Positions 9,272 to 18,734 of a stretch of 64,000 nucleotides of DNA are shown one piece after another (position 1 is the first letter of the stretch; every line of letters begins with the position of its first letter). Source of the DNA: Chitinophagales bacterium. Its GTDB lineage: Bacteria > Bacteroidota > Bacteroidia > Chitinophagales > Chitinophagaceae. The notes beneath the pieces are model-generated. The model saw only the letters and a program-made list of their open reading frames with translations, was not told where the DNA came from and made no database searches. The stretch is from assembly GCA_017303395.1 (NCBI GenBank), contig JAFLBN010000016.1:1-64000 (forward strand), given 5' to 3'. Position numbers and translations under genes: made by a program.

Positions 9272-11263
9272 ATGACTAAGTACTTCAAAATACTACTGTG
9301 CCTATCGTTGCCCGGTGCAGCTCTAGCGCAGGAGCAACAAGGCTATAAACAACTTGCAGATAAGCACTTCTACAGGCTGGAGTATGCTAAAGCTATCGGC
9401 ATATATGAAAAGCTTGCCGCAAAACCTAACGCCAATAAAGACGTAAACTACAAGTTGGCATATTCGTATCATGAAACGAATGAGTATGCAAAAGCATTAG
9501 ATCAGTATAGTGTCTACCACACAAAGGATACAGCCGATAAGGAAGTACTATACACTATTGGCAATCTGATGAAAACCTTGCAGCGTTACGAAGATGCAAA
9601 AAGGTATTATGCAGAATATCTGGTTGCATTTCCTGATAAGAGAGATATTGTTACCATACAGATGCGTGGGTGTGACTCTGCCATGCTGTGGACAAGAAAC
9701 CCTGCGAACTTTGCTGTTTATAATGAATCAGGCTTGAACACTAATCTGTCTGATTGGGGGGCTTCTGTTTACAACAAACAACTTGTGTACACTTCTGAAG
9801 ACATGAAAAATGAAGTGTTGCTAACTAAGAAAGAAAAAAGGAAGAAAAAATACGGCTGGACAGGTAATCCTTATCTGAGGCTTTATGTAGCAGATACAAA
9901 AGGATATGCAATAGGTGATACTTTGCATATGGACAGAGCGATATCAGACTTTGGTGTATTTGCAAATAGCAGCAAGTATCACGTAGGGCCTGCTACTTTC
10001 TCGCCCGATAATTCGATGGTGTTCTTTACAGTTACTAACAAAAGTGATAAGCAACAACGCTTGAAAATTAAGAAGGGCAGGGTAGGTAAGCAAAGAAATC
10101 TGCAACTGTTTTACAGTACTAAAGATACAAGTGGCCAATGGAAAGAGCCGATAGCATTCCCGTATAATAAGCCTGAGGACTACTCAGTTGGTCATGCAGC
10201 TTTTAGTAAAGACGGGAATCGTGTTTATTTCATATCCGATATGCCTGGCGGTGTTGGTAAAACAGATATATGGTATTGCGACAAAGGTGTTGGCGATACA
10301 TGGAAAACACCACAAAATATGGGTGTGCCTGTTAATACTACTGAAGATGAAGCTTTCCCGACCATTGGTAAAAGCGGTGACTTGTATTTTTCAAGCAATG
10401 GCCATGCAGGTATGGGCGGGTTCGATATCTACAAATTGTCGCAAGGCAAAACTTCTGTCATAGCTAATATGAAACCTCCATTCAATTCGAGCTACGACGA
10501 TTTTTACCTAACATCTGCAGATAATAAAACAGGCTACTTCTCTTCAAACAGACCCGGTGGCAAGGGTAGTGACGATATATATGCATTTAAACAAATGCCA
10601 TCAAGAACAATGGTGCTGAAAGCTATACTTGTAAATAAACAAGATAGTAAGCCACTTCAGGATGGTATGCTTGACCTTACTGCAAACCTTAGCAAAACAA
10701 ACAGTCGTAAAAACACCGATGCTAAGGGTACTAATTATTTTGTGATTGATAAAGGACTTGATTTTACACTGAAAGGGGAGTATAAGGATTATACAGGAGA
10801 GGCACTTTCATTCAAATCACAGATGCAGAATGAAGATGGTTCAGACACATTGGTAAAATACGTTTATCTGGAACCGAAAGCTAAACCTATTGAGTATAAA
10901 GTGGGTGATAAGTTTGTACTTGAGGATTTGTACTATGATTATAATAAATACAATATCCGCCCTGATGCTGCATTGGTATTAGATAAGCTGGTAGATGTAT
11001 TGAACAAGTATCCTACGATGGAAATAGAACTGTCGTCACATACCGATAGCCGTGGTAGCGACAAATACAATATGACACTTTCTCAAAACAGGGCCACATC
11101 TGCGGTGCAATACCTGTATAGTAAAGGTATTGCCAAGTACAGAGTAAAAGCACAGGGTTATGGCGAAACAAGACTGCTAAACAAGTGTAAAAATAACGTG
11201 CCATGTTCTGAAGAAGACCATCAGATGAACAGGCGCACAGAAGTAAAAGTATTGAAGATGTAA
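9272..11263 (+). CDS. PorE-like OmpA-family protein (TPR, beta-propeller, regulatory domain, OmpA)
   Basis: A 663-residue envelope protein. In order: signal peptide to about residue 19 (ALAQ); tetratricopeptide-like helices at about 25-130; a PD40/WD40-type propeller at about 220-430 with repeats such as ATFSPDNSMVFFT, AAFSKDGNRVYFIS and GDLYFSSNG; a carboxypeptidase-regulatory-like beta domain at about 440-530; and a C-terminal OmpA peptidoglycan-binding domain at about 545-663 with HTDSRGSDKYN and LSQNRA. This domain order is that of PorE, the T9SS-associated peptidoglycan-linked protein, and of OmpA proteins encoded beside SprF-like partners. It is the last gene of the adhesin-PorP-OmpA group and is followed by a strong terminator. 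Whether it is the general PorE or a system-specific paralog cannot be told from the window. Confidence 0.88.
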   Translation: MTKYFKILLCLSLPGAALAQEQQGYKQLADKHFYRLEYAKAIGIYEKLAAKPNANKDVNYKLAYSYHETNEYAKALDQYSVYHTKDTADKEVLYTIGNLMKTLQRYEDAKRYYAEYLVAFPDKRDIVTIQMRGCDSAMLWTRNPANFAVYNESGLNTNLSDWGASVYNKQLVYTSEDMKNEVLLTKKEKRKKKYGWTGNPYLRLYVADTKGYAIGDTLHMDRAISDFGVFANSSKYHVGPATFSPDNSMVFFTVTNKSDKQQRLKIKKGRVGKQRNLQLFYSTKDTSGQWKEPIAFPYNKPEDYSVGHAAFSKDGNRVYFISDMPGGVGKTDIWYCDKGVGDTWKTPQNMGVPVNTTEDEAFPTIGKSGDLYFSSNGHAGMGGFDIYKLSQGKTSVIANMKPPFNSSYDDFYLTSADNKTGYFSSNRPGGKGSDDIYAFKQMPSRTMVLKAILVNKQDSKPLQDGMLDLTANLSKTNSRKNTDAKGTNYFVIDKGLDFTLKGEYKDYTGEALSFKSQMQNEDGSDTLVKYVYLEPKAKPIEYKVGDKFVLEDLYYDYNKYNIRPDAALVLDKLVDVLNKYPTMEIELSSHTDSRGSDKYNMTLSQNRATSAVQYLYSKGIAKYRVKAQGYGETRLLNKCKNNVPCSEEDHQMNRRTEVKVLKM

Positions 11264-11290
11264 TTCCTCTATATGTTGCGTTTACAATGA

Positions 11291-11316
11291 AAAGGGCTGT
11301 ACTACAGCCCTTTTTT
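11291..11316 (+). terminator. Intrinsic terminator after the adhesin/PorP/PorE-like operon
   Basis: A perfect 10-bp stem AAAGGGCTGT/ACAGCCCTTT with a 3-nt loop runs straight into six T residues, 27 bases after the stop of the PorE-like gene. Confidence 0.9.
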
Positions 11317-11377
11317 GTGCGTAAGTATGCCTGCTTTTTACAAATGCGTGCATTATCCTATCTTAGCACGAGTGTCT

Positions 11378-13102
11378 ATGAATGACATTTGCTACATATA
11401 CGATAGAGGTAAATCGGAAAAATGTCTTTCCACCAAAGCATTATTCAGGTTGAAGGTGCTATTATTTGTATTATTCTGTTCTTTCTCAACCTCTGCCAAA
11501 GAGCTATATCTCAATGACTCTTTGCTGAAAGTTGTGAATATGATTCCTGAGCGCTATCAGGATACTTTTTATTATAATTTGGGTAGTTATTATTATGGCA
11601 TGTACAATCATGTGCACATGCAATATGCAACAGATTGCTATCTGAGAGCGATGAAAATTGCTCAGAAGTATGAAAACACCATAATGATAAATAAGTGTTA
11701 CTTTGGGTTAGGTGCGGTTTATGATGCTACCAATAACCTAATATGGGCTGCAAAATATTATAAGCTCTACTTCGATAGTGAAGAAAGGAGTGCCGATGCT
11801 AAACGTATTTTTCGTGCTTCTTATAATTTGGCTGTAGTATATGCAAAAGCAAAAGATTCAACTAAAACCTATCGTTATGCCTCAGTAATGCATGATAAGC
11901 TCAAACAGATTGATGATTCTTCATTACGTGCAAAAGGATATGTGTTATTAGCAAATCTGTACTACAGGATAAATAGAAAATCCGACTTTATTACTTGTTA
12001 TAATCAATTACCACATAACATAGTTTTTTGGGATGAAGATCTTGCATATGGCAGGCTGTATGCTGAATCTAAGAGTTATTATTATAGATTGTTGGATAGG
12101 AATAAAGATGCGATACCACCATTGTTGAATGAACTTGCCGTGACACGGGATTCTATTCCATTATTGGAAATGATTATTGATAACTATGAGAGAAATGAAG
12201 ACTATAAATTTGCATACCAATACAGAAAAATACTGGATGCTGTAAACTCTCGTACCACTAGTAACGCCATCTTTAAAAGTATAGAGTACGAACTGTTGCA
12301 GGCTGAAAATGAAATGCAGGAGAAGAATAACCAATTACTGAAAGCTAAACAAAAGACACTCAGTAATAGAAACAAACTTCTGTATTTAGTTGCTGCAGTA
12401 TTAGCAATTAGCCTCGCTTTCGCTATTTATGTAGAAAGGAAGTATAGAAAACAAAATCAGTTATTGCTCAGTACTAACGACCAGATAGTATCCAAGAATC
12501 AGGATATTGAAGTATTGCTGAAAGAAGTACACCATAGGGTTAAGAATAACCTGCAAATCATAAGCAGTCTTATAGAACTACAACAAATAAAACCTGATAC
12601 TAATACTCTTGTCTGGACAAAAGAGATACAGAATAAGATTATGACTATCGCACTGGCTCACCAGACATTATATGAGCAGCAGCATTATACTTCAGTTAGT
12701 TTGCAATCATACTTCGAAAAAATGCTGGAAACAGCATTAAAGTCTTTATCTATAGGCGATGATTCTATCCGGTATAATATCAGGATGAACAATTTAGAAT
12801 TAAAACTTGATACATTAATTCCATTGGCATTGATTGTTAATGAATTGATTACCAATACGATGAAGTATGTTGTGCCTTTTCAGTCAAATTGTACAATAGA
12901 TTTGACATGTGAAGATGCCAACGGTAATTATATCTTTACGTATAAGGACAACGGTCCCGGTTTACCCCCGCATATTAACTTGATGAAAACAGGCAGTTTA
13001 GGTTTAAGGTTAATCAGAAGGTTAGCTGCACAAATTGGAGCGAAAGTAGAAGTCGAAAACAAAGCAGGACTTTTATACACCTTTAATATTGATATAAAAT
13101 AA
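11378..13102 (+). CDS. TPR-containing sensor histidine kinase, HisKA_2 type
   Basis: A 574-residue membrane sensor kinase. A longer frame begins with TTG at 11315, inside the T-run of the preceding terminator, so ATG 11378 is preferred. It starts with a hydrophobic export segment (about residues 21-40), then TPR-like helices in the presumed periplasmic part (about 45-310), a transmembrane helix at about 331-356, a short coiled linker, the HisKA_2 box EVHHRVKNNLQ (phospho-acceptor His at about 385) and an HATPase_c domain with DNGPGLP near the end. It is more AT-rich than its neighbours. Its stop is 5 bases before the LytTR response regulator, so the two form a two-component pair. The signal is unknown; TPR sensors of this kind are common in Bacteroidota. 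Confidence 0.88.
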   Translation: MNDICYIYDRGKSEKCLSTKALFRLKVLLFVLFCSFSTSAKELYLNDSLLKVVNMIPERYQDTFYYNLGSYYYGMYNHVHMQYATDCYLRAMKIAQKYENTIMINKCYFGLGAVYDATNNLIWAAKYYKLYFDSEERSADAKRIFRASYNLAVVYAKAKDSTKTYRYASVMHDKLKQIDDSSLRAKGYVLLANLYYRINRKSDFITCYNQLPHNIVFWDEDLAYGRLYAESKSYYYRLLDRNKDAIPPLLNELAVTRDSIPLLEMIIDNYERNEDYKFAYQYRKILDAVNSRTTSNAIFKSIEYELLQAENEMQEKNNQLLKAKQKTLSNRNKLLYLVAAVLAISLAFAIYVERKYRKQNQLLLSTNDQIVSKNQDIEVLLKEVHHRVKNNLQIISSLIELQQIKPDTNTLVWTKEIQNKIMTIALAHQTLYEQQHYTSVSLQSYFEKMLETALKSLSIGDDSIRYNIRMNNLELKLDTLIPLALIVNELITNTMKYVVPFQSNCTIDLTCEDANGNYIFTYKDNGPGLPPHINLMKTGSLGLRLIRRLAAQIGAKVEVENKAGLLYTFNIDIK

Positions 13103-13107
13103 AACGC

Positions 13108-13839
13108 GTGGAAATACTGATAGTAGAAGATGAGGCTATAATTGCAGAGAGCTTGTTTCAGTTGTTAAGAATGCTGAATTATAGTCCTTTAGAACCTGTT
13201 GCTACTCCTGATGAAGCAATTGAAGCTATTAATCAGCAGAATCCTAAATTAATAATCCTAGATGTAACACTGCAAAACGGAAGAACAGGGCTTGAAGTTG
13301 CCGCATATATTGATAATAATAAGTTGAATATTCCGTATATCATTCTTACAGCCCACAGCGATGCCAATACAATTAGTCAGGTTAAAAAATACAATCCTGA
13401 TTCTTATCTTGTAAAGCCATTCTCACGCGAAAATTTGTTTGCAGCAATAGAAATGGCAATACCTGTTTTGCAGGGGGATGAAGAGCATGTAGAAATAGTA
13501 TCGCAGGGAGAACATGCACAGGATATGTTCCTGAAAATAGGTACCAAGCATGAAAAAATTGTCGTAAAGGATATTCGTTATTTACAGGCACAGGGTAAGT
13601 ACACAAAACTGTACATGGGAGATGCTAAAAGATTAATCAGAATGTCGCTTTCTGCCTCAGTAGAATTTTTTAATGGTATTAACTGGTTGCGTGTACATAA
13701 GTCTTATAGTGTGAATCCGGAATACATTACAAAAGTTAGCTCTGAAAATATTTGGGTAGAAGGCGATAAAGTACCAATTGGCAGATTTTACATGGATGAT
13801 GTAGATGCATTTCTCCAAGATAACAAGGTAGGCGAATAA
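13108..13839 (+). CDS. LytTR-family response regulator
   Basis: A 243-residue response regulator starting at GTG 13108. The receiver domain covers about residues 1-120, with acidic pocket ED at 7-8, phospho-acceptor Asp52 in LIILDVTL, Thr81 and Lys103 (LVKPF), so all phosphorylation residues are present. A LytTR DNA-binding domain follows at about 140-240 (KIVVKDIRYLQAQGKYTKLY and a WLRVHKSY motif). It lies 5 bases downstream of the HisKA_2 kinase and 2 bases upstream of the YdjM-like gene. It is presumably activated by that kinase and acts as a DNA-binding transcription factor. No LytTR operator was identified. Confidence 0.93.
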   Translation: MEILIVEDEAIIAESLFQLLRMLNYSPLEPVATPDEAIEAINQQNPKLIILDVTLQNGRTGLEVAAYIDNNKLNIPYIILTAHSDANTISQVKKYNPDSYLVKPFSRENLFAAIEMAIPVLQGDEEHVEIVSQGEHAQDMFLKIGTKHEKIVVKDIRYLQAQGKYTKLYMGDAKRLIRMSLSASVEFFNGINWLRVHKSYSVNPEYITKVSSENIWVEGDKVPIGRFYMDDVDAFLQDNKVGE

Positions 13840-13841
13840 AT

Positions 13842-14855
13842 ATGGATTCAGTTACACATATTGTATTAGGTGCCTGTATAGGTGAAGTGATTGCAGGTAA
13901 GGAACTGGGACGCAAGGCTATGCTGTGGGGAGCACTTGCACAAACTTTTCCTGATATAGATGTTGTGGCAGAAATGTGGTTAGATACACCAAGCAATTTG
14001 TTGGCTCATCGTGGGTTTACTCATTCAATTCTGTCTTGTCTCTTGTTTATGCCGTTGTTTGCTGTAATGGCGAAAAAGCTTCATCATAAAGTAAACATCA
14101 GCCTGCAAAGGTGGATGGCATTGTTTGGTATAGAAATGTTTTGCCACTTGCTGCTGGATAGCCAGAATGCATATGGCACAGGTTTGTTTGAGCCATTCAG
14201 CCATGCAAGGGTTTCATTCAATACCATGTTTGTGGCAGACCCGCTGTTTACTATTGTGGCACTGATAGCGAGTTTAGTCTTACTTTTCTTCCGTAGTAAG
14301 AACGAAAAGAGAAGGTTGACATGGGCTACTGCAGGTATTGCAACAAGCACGATCTATTTGTCTTTTTGTGTTGTTAATAAATTGATAGTAACCAATGAGG
14401 TTGAAAAGCTACTGCAGCAACAGCATGTTACTTATAACCAGAACTTTGTTACACCTACACCACTCAATAATTTACTGTGGTATGTTGTAGCCAATAACGA
14501 TAGCGGCAGTTACGTGGGTTATCGTTCTATATTTGATAAGAAATCTGAACTGGAGCTGACCTACTTCAAGCGAAATGAAGATTTATTAATTGGTATGCAG
14601 GATGATGTGGGGTTGCAAAAACTGAAACGTTTCTCTAAAGGCTATTATGTGGCACAGCAGTGGGGCGATACGCTCGTATTCAGTGATTTACGTTTCGGGC
14701 AGATATTGGGGTGGAAAGACCCAAAAGAGAAGTTTGTTTTTCACTACTTCCTGCAGCATCCAGCGCATAATGATGTAGTTATTCAAAGAGGACGTTTTGC
14801 AAAGTGGGATAATACAGCAATACCCACATTATGGCAACGTATGATGGGGATTTAG
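13842..14855 (+). CDS. YdjM-type membrane-bound metal-dependent hydrolase (DUF457)
   Basis: A 337-residue integral membrane protein. The N-terminus MDSVTHIVLGACIGE and the following FPDIDVV and LAHRGFTHSIL segments carry the His/Asp residues typical of the YdjM/DUF457 family of predicted membrane-bound metal-dependent hydrolases. Several hydrophobic helices span about residues 55-180, and the last 140 residues are soluble. The start codon is 2 bases after the stop of the response regulator, so it is likely cotranscribed with the two-component pair. The last 4 bases overlap the convergent phospholipase D-like gene. Biochemical function in this family is not well established. Confidence 0.8.
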   Translation: MDSVTHIVLGACIGEVIAGKELGRKAMLWGALAQTFPDIDVVAEMWLDTPSNLLAHRGFTHSILSCLLFMPLFAVMAKKLHHKVNISLQRWMALFGIEMFCHLLLDSQNAYGTGLFEPFSHARVSFNTMFVADPLFTIVALIASLVLLFFRSKNEKRRLTWATAGIATSTIYLSFCVVNKLIVTNEVEKLLQQQHVTYNQNFVTPTPLNNLLWYVVANNDSGSYVGYRSIFDKKSELELTYFKRNEDLLIGMQDDVGLQKLKRFSKGYYVAQQWGDTLVFSDLRFGQILGWKDPKEKFVFHYFLQHPAHNDVVIQRGRFAKWDNTAIPTLWQRMMGI

Positions 14856-16045
14856 TACCTCTTTTCCTGTGTGTAGTAGAAGGTAATAACGCTGAGCAAC
14901 ATTTTTACTAAAAGGTAAGCTATGTACTGCCATGCCTTGTTGATAAGGCTTGTATTGTCCAAGTAGTCTTCTTCTGTTATTCGAGTGCAATCATTCTTTA
15001 TTACATCGTTCAGCTCTTGTTGCACGGTGCTGACAAATGGTTTATTACGTACATCAAGGTTTAGCTCTATGCTGGCATACGCGCTCAGGTTATTGAAGTT
15101 GTAGGAGCCTATAGTCATTCGTTTATTGTCAGCCACCGATACTTTGGCATGTAGTATGCTTTGTTTGTATTCGTAGAGTTCAATTCTGTTTTTGAGCATC
15201 CACCTGTAGAGATATCGTTCAGCACTTTTTGCAAGCAACACATCTGATGGACCCGCCACAATTACTTTGATTCGAACGCCTCGTTTCAATGCCTGTATCA
15301 TTTTTTGTCTGAATATTATACCAGGTAAAAAATAACTACTGGCAATGATGATTTCTTCTGTACTGTTGTTCAGCATATTGAAATAGCTTTTCCATATCTG
15401 CATCTTTCGTTTCACCCAGTCATTTCTGCGTACACGCACCGCACAATCATTATTGATAAGCAAAGAAGCAATGTCCGGCTGGACCGGCAGCTGTGCTTTT
15501 TCAGCTGGGTCGCCGCCACCGTTCCACATATCACAGCAAATACGGGATAGTTGAATTGCAGTTTCTCCTTTTACGGACAAAGCCATATCAAACCAGGCTT
15601 TTGTATCACCGACATCGTTGTATTTGTTCTGAATGTTAATGCCGCCAACCATCGCGACGGTATGGTCGGCTACAATTACCTTATGATGAAGCCTTCTGCC
15701 AAAATAGAAATTGCTGCTTTTGAATATAGGCTCGAACATCCGGAAGTTGATGCCGGATTGCTGTAGCTTGTTCTTAAAGTCGTCAGATAAATCTTGCGAT
15801 GCAAACCCATCTACCAAGAGAAATACTTTTACTTTTCTGTTGGCTGCCCGTATCAAAGCATCTACTATTGTATTACCGGTTGCATCTTCAGTGAAAATAT
15901 ATACCTGCAGGTGTATGACACCCTTAGCGCCGTCAATCAACGAAACCAGCTTGTTGAAATATTCACTTCCGCCATGTACTAACTGTACCTTGTTTTTTAA
16001 GGTGTAGTCTCTTTCATGTTTGTGAATAGTTTCTGTCGATGACAT
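14852..16045 (-). CDS. cls: Phospholipase D-superfamily protein, cardiolipin synthase-like
   Basis: A 397-residue protein with two HKD phosphatidyltransferase motifs, HHKVIVADHTVAMVGG in the first half and HAKVSVADNKRMTIGSYNF in the second, as in bacterial cardiolipin synthases, which join two phosphatidylglycerols or related lipids at the inner membrane. Unlike ClsA it has no N-terminal transmembrane pair. Its hydrophobic segment is at the extreme C-terminus (YIAYLLVKMLLSVITFYY), suggesting a tail anchor. It converges with the YdjM-like gene (4-bp overlap). TAACTTTA at 16054-16061 (minus strand) is a near-consensus -7 box only 8 bases before its ATG. A phospholipase or another PLD activity is possible. 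Confidence 0.8.
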   Translation of the reverse strand: MSSTETIHKHERDYTLKNKVQLVHGGSEYFNKLVSLIDGAKGVIHLQVYIFTEDATGNTIVDALIRAANRKVKVFLLVDGFASQDLSDDFKNKLQQSGINFRMFEPIFKSSNFYFGRRLHHKVIVADHTVAMVGGINIQNKYNDVGDTKAWFDMALSVKGETAIQLSRICCDMWNGGGDPAEKAQLPVQPDIASLLINNDCAVRVRRNDWVKRKMQIWKSYFNMLNNSTEEIIIASSYFLPGIIFRQKMIQALKRGVRIKVIVAGPSDVLLAKSAERYLYRWMLKNRIELYEYKQSILHAKVSVADNKRMTIGSYNFNNLSAYASIELNLDVRNKPFVSTVQQELNDVIKNDCTRITEEDYLDNTSLINKAWQYIAYLLVKMLLSVITFYYTQEKRY

Positions 16046-16104
16046 ATTAGTATTAAAGTTAGCTAAGAAAACAGCTATATACTATTCTCTTCTTATTTTG
16101 CAGT

Positions 16105-16755
16105 GTGCAATTACACATTCTTAACAGTGATGAGCTATGGTTTCCGCCAGCTACAGATGCTTTGGAAGATGGTCTGCTGGCATTGGGGGCTGACTTGAGT
16201 ACAGACAGACTGTTGCTAGCATACAGGAGCGGCATATTCCCTTGGTTTGATGATGATGTGCCTATGTGGTGGTGTCCCGACCCGCGTTTTGTGCTGTATC
16301 CTGACGAGCTGAAAGTGAGTAAGAGTATGAAACAGGTAATGAAGAAGGGAAGTTTTGATTTCAAGATGAACACTGCTTTTGAAAAGGTAATAGCTAATTG
16401 CAAAGCCGTAGAGAGAGAAGGGCAGGATGGTACCTGGATAACAGACGTAGTGGAGGATGCCTACACCCAAATGTATAAACTGGGATATGCTCATAGTACA
16501 GAGGCTTGGCAGGATGGGGAGTTGGTTGGGGGGCTATATGGCATTAGACTTGGCAATATATTCTTCGGTGAGAGCATGTTCAACCATGTAAGCAATGCCA
16601 GTAAGTTTGCATTCATAAAATATGTTGAGCAATTGAAAGCAGAAGGAGTAGTGCTGATAGATTGTCAGGTGTATACTGAGCACTTGGAAAGCCTTGGTGC
16701 AAGGATGATACCAAGGAGTGAATTTTTAGAGATACTTAAACGCCAAATTGGCTAA
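16105..16755 (+). CDS. aat: Leucyl/phenylalanyl-tRNA--protein transferase
   Basis: A 216-residue cytoplasmic enzyme of the N-degron pathway, which moves Leu or Phe from tRNA to the N-terminus of proteins bearing Lys or Arg for ClpAP-type degradation. Family signatures are clear: FPPATDALEDGLLALGADL near the start, YRSGIFPWF, the WWCPDPRFVL block, EGQDGTWI, GYAHSTEAW, the GGLYGIRLGNIFFGESMF block and IDCQVYTEHLESLGA. The start is GTG at 16105, which places the conserved N-terminus correctly. It lies divergent from the cardiolipin synthase-like gene and ends 2 bases before the next ATG, so it is probably cotranscribed with the membrane acyltransferase. Confidence 0.95.
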   Translation: MQLHILNSDELWFPPATDALEDGLLALGADLSTDRLLLAYRSGIFPWFDDDVPMWWCPDPRFVLYPDELKVSKSMKQVMKKGSFDFKMNTAFEKVIANCKAVEREGQDGTWITDVVEDAYTQMYKLGYAHSTEAWQDGELVGGLYGIRLGNIFFGESMFNHVSNASKFAFIKYVEQLKAEGVVLIDCQVYTEHLESLGARMIPRSEFLEILKRQIG

Positions 16756-16757
16756 CC

Positions 16758-17921
16758 ATGCTTACAAAACCTGCAAGAATAAGGTCTATAGATATATTGA
16801 GAGGCATTATTATGATAATAATGGCGCTTGACCATACGCGAGATTATTTCAGCAATTTCTCTCAAAATCCCACAGATTTACAGTATGCAAGTACGCCTAT
16901 GTTCTTTACTAGGTGGATAACACATTTCTGCGCACCGATATTCATATTCCTTTCGGGTGCAAGTGCATATTTGTCGCTAAGCAGAGGGAAAACAAAAAAG
17001 GAAGCATCTCTATTCTTGTTAAAACGCGGCTTTTGGTTGTTAGTCTTGGAGGTAACAGTTGTGCGTACGGGATGGATGTTCAATCTGGATGTGTTGCATC
17101 CTATTGGGCAGGTAATATGGGCCATAGGTTGGAGCATGATATGTCTTGCTGCATTGATACATCTACCTCGTTGGTTGATATTGACTATAAGCTTTGCCAT
17201 GATATTCGGGCATAATTTGTTGGATGGCATACATGCGGAACAGTTTGGTGATAATGCTTTGTTGTGGAGAGTAGTACATGAGTTTGGCTATACACCGTTT
17301 GGTGAAGATGCAGGACTGATGATTATATACCCGCTTGTGCCGTGGATAGGTGTGATGGCTACGGGGTACTGTTTTGGTGTAATTATCCAATTAGAGCAAC
17401 CTAAACGTGATAAAGCGTTGTACAGATTGGGTATTTGTGTTATTGTCTTGTTTATTGCTTTACGTTTTACAAACGTATATGGTGATGCTTCTAAATGGGA
17501 AGTGCAAGAGCATTGGTGGAGGACGGTATTATCATTTATCAATTGCTCAAAATATCCGCCGTCATTATTGTATCTGTTGATGACAATAGGTCCTGCAATT
17601 ACTGTTTTGCCGTTGTTTGAAAAAGCTAACAATAAACTAAACGACATTTTCTCTGTGTATGGTAAAGTGCCTATGTTCTACTACATACTGCATATATATC
17701 TGATACACACTATGGCTCTATTGGTTGCAATTATGATGAAAGTGCCCATTGACTATTTCACAGATAGTGAAAAAATATTCAGCCCGAAACCTGGTTGGGG
17801 TTTCGGGCTGCCAATGGTTTATTTTTTCTGGTTACTTGCAGTTGGGTTGTTATACTTACCCTGTCGATGGTTTGCCAATATTAAGGCAACACACAAAAAA
17901 TGGTGGCTTAGTTATTTGTAG
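16758..17921 (+). CDS. HGSNAT/DUF1624-type multi-pass membrane acyltransferase
   Basis: A 387-residue polytopic membrane protein. The N-terminus [22 protein letters not shown] carries the DxxRG and DH residues of the heparan-alpha-glucosaminide N-acetyltransferase domain (DUF1624). About ten hydrophobic segments follow. Members are thought to move acyl groups across the membrane onto sugars; the substrate here is unknown. It starts 2 bases after aat and overlaps the convergent DUF3050 gene by 14 bp. A perfect 12-bp inverted repeat, CAGCCCGAAACC/GGTTTCGGGCTG, lies inside the coding sequence at 17780-17810. Confidence 0.8.
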   Translation: MLTKPARIRSIDILRGIIMIIMALDHTRDYFSNFSQNPTDLQYASTPMFFTRWITHFCAPIFIFLSGASAYLSLSRGKTKKEASLFLLKRGFWLLVLEVTVVRTGWMFNLDVLHPIGQVIWAIGWSMICLAALIHLPRWLILTISFAMIFGHNLLDGIHAEQFGDNALLWRVVHEFGYTPFGEDAGLMIIYPLVPWIGVMATGYCFGVIIQLEQPKRDKALYRLGICVIVLFIALRFTNVYGDASKWEVQEHWWRTVLSFINCSKYPPSLLYLLMTIGPAITVLPLFEKANNKLNDIFSVYGKVPMFYYILHIYLIHTMALLVAIMMKVPIDYFTDSEKIFSPKPGWGFGLPMVYFFWLLAVGLLYLPCRWFANIKATHKKWWLSYL

Positions 17922-18684
17922 CAATTTTGCTATGAATTGCATCCCATAGCGCAATGCGTGCTGTCAATGCATCTTTTACAGATGTTAGGCATTCCTGCCA
18001 TTTTGCAGTATCATCACCACAAAGAGCTCCAGTCATTTCGTATGCAAGATGAGAGTGATGGTCTCCATCTACTTCAATATGACGCTCCAGATAATACCTG
18101 AAAGTATTCAGCTTGCCCGGGAATGTTTGCTCAAGCTCTTTTACAAGGCTGATGAACATACCCGGTATCAGGTCTTCCCTGCCAAATGTGAACACAGCTG
18201 CCTGTACATGTAGCTTGCCAGTGTTTATGGTGTTGAATGTATTGTTTACAAATGTTGCAGCAGCTTGTGGCGCACCTGCTTCTGCCAGCGCATCATTAAT
18301 GGACTTGCCACCAACTAATGCAGCTATCAGTTTCTCAATATTACTTGTATCAGCATCTGCATTTTTCATTGCCTGCAGGTACAGTTCAAAGTGGCTGGTG
18401 CGGTTGCCGTGTTCATCCACATCGCTTTCTTCGCCTACTACTATTTCATTTATCAGAAAGCGTGTATCTGCATTACCCACAGGCAGCCATGGTGTATCAA
18501 CACATGTCAGTCCTCTTTGCAGTGATTTTAGCAGGCTCATAAAATCCCAAACTGCATATACGTGATGCTCCATGAAAGAATGGATGTCCTTCAGCGATTG
18601 TATAGACGGATATAGCCGGTGGTTCACCAACTGTTCGCGCAGCGGGCTAATGTCTTTCTTGAATTGTTCAATTTGATTGTTCAT
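17908..18684 (-). CDS. DUF3050 family protein
   Basis: A 258-residue soluble protein of the DUF3050 family, which has a heme-oxygenase-like helical fold. Recognisable parts are the start of the domain ([19 protein letters not shown]), [17 protein letters not shown] and, near the C-terminus, [15 protein letters not shown], with histidines and acidic residues that could bind metal. ATG 18684 is preferred over an upstream in-frame start because the family begins near [11 protein letters not shown]. The gene lies between the membrane acyltransferase (14-bp convergent overlap) and tex on the same strand. No function has been assigned; heme-oxygenase-like diiron chemistry is one possibility. Confidence 0.82.
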   Translation of the reverse strand: MNNQIEQFKKDISPLREQLVNHRLYPSIQSLKDIHSFMEHHVYAVWDFMSLLKSLQRGLTCVDTPWLPVGNADTRFLINEIVVGEESDVDEHGNRTSHFELYLQAMKNADADTSNIEKLIAALVGGKSINDALAEAGAPQAAATFVNNTFNTINTGKLHVQAAVFTFGREDLIPGMFISLVKELEQTFPGKLNTFRYYLERHIEVDGDHHSHLAYEMTGALCGDDTAKWQECLTSVKDALTARIALWDAIHSKIATNN

Positions 18685-18734
18685 CTGTGTTCTTATTGCG
18701 CTATTACAAACGAATAGCAACTATTATTGGTTCA

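Noticed and set aside
11315-11377. TTG 11315 as the start of the TPR histidine kinase
   Set aside because: It lies in the T-run of the preceding terminator; ATG 11378 keeps the export segment.
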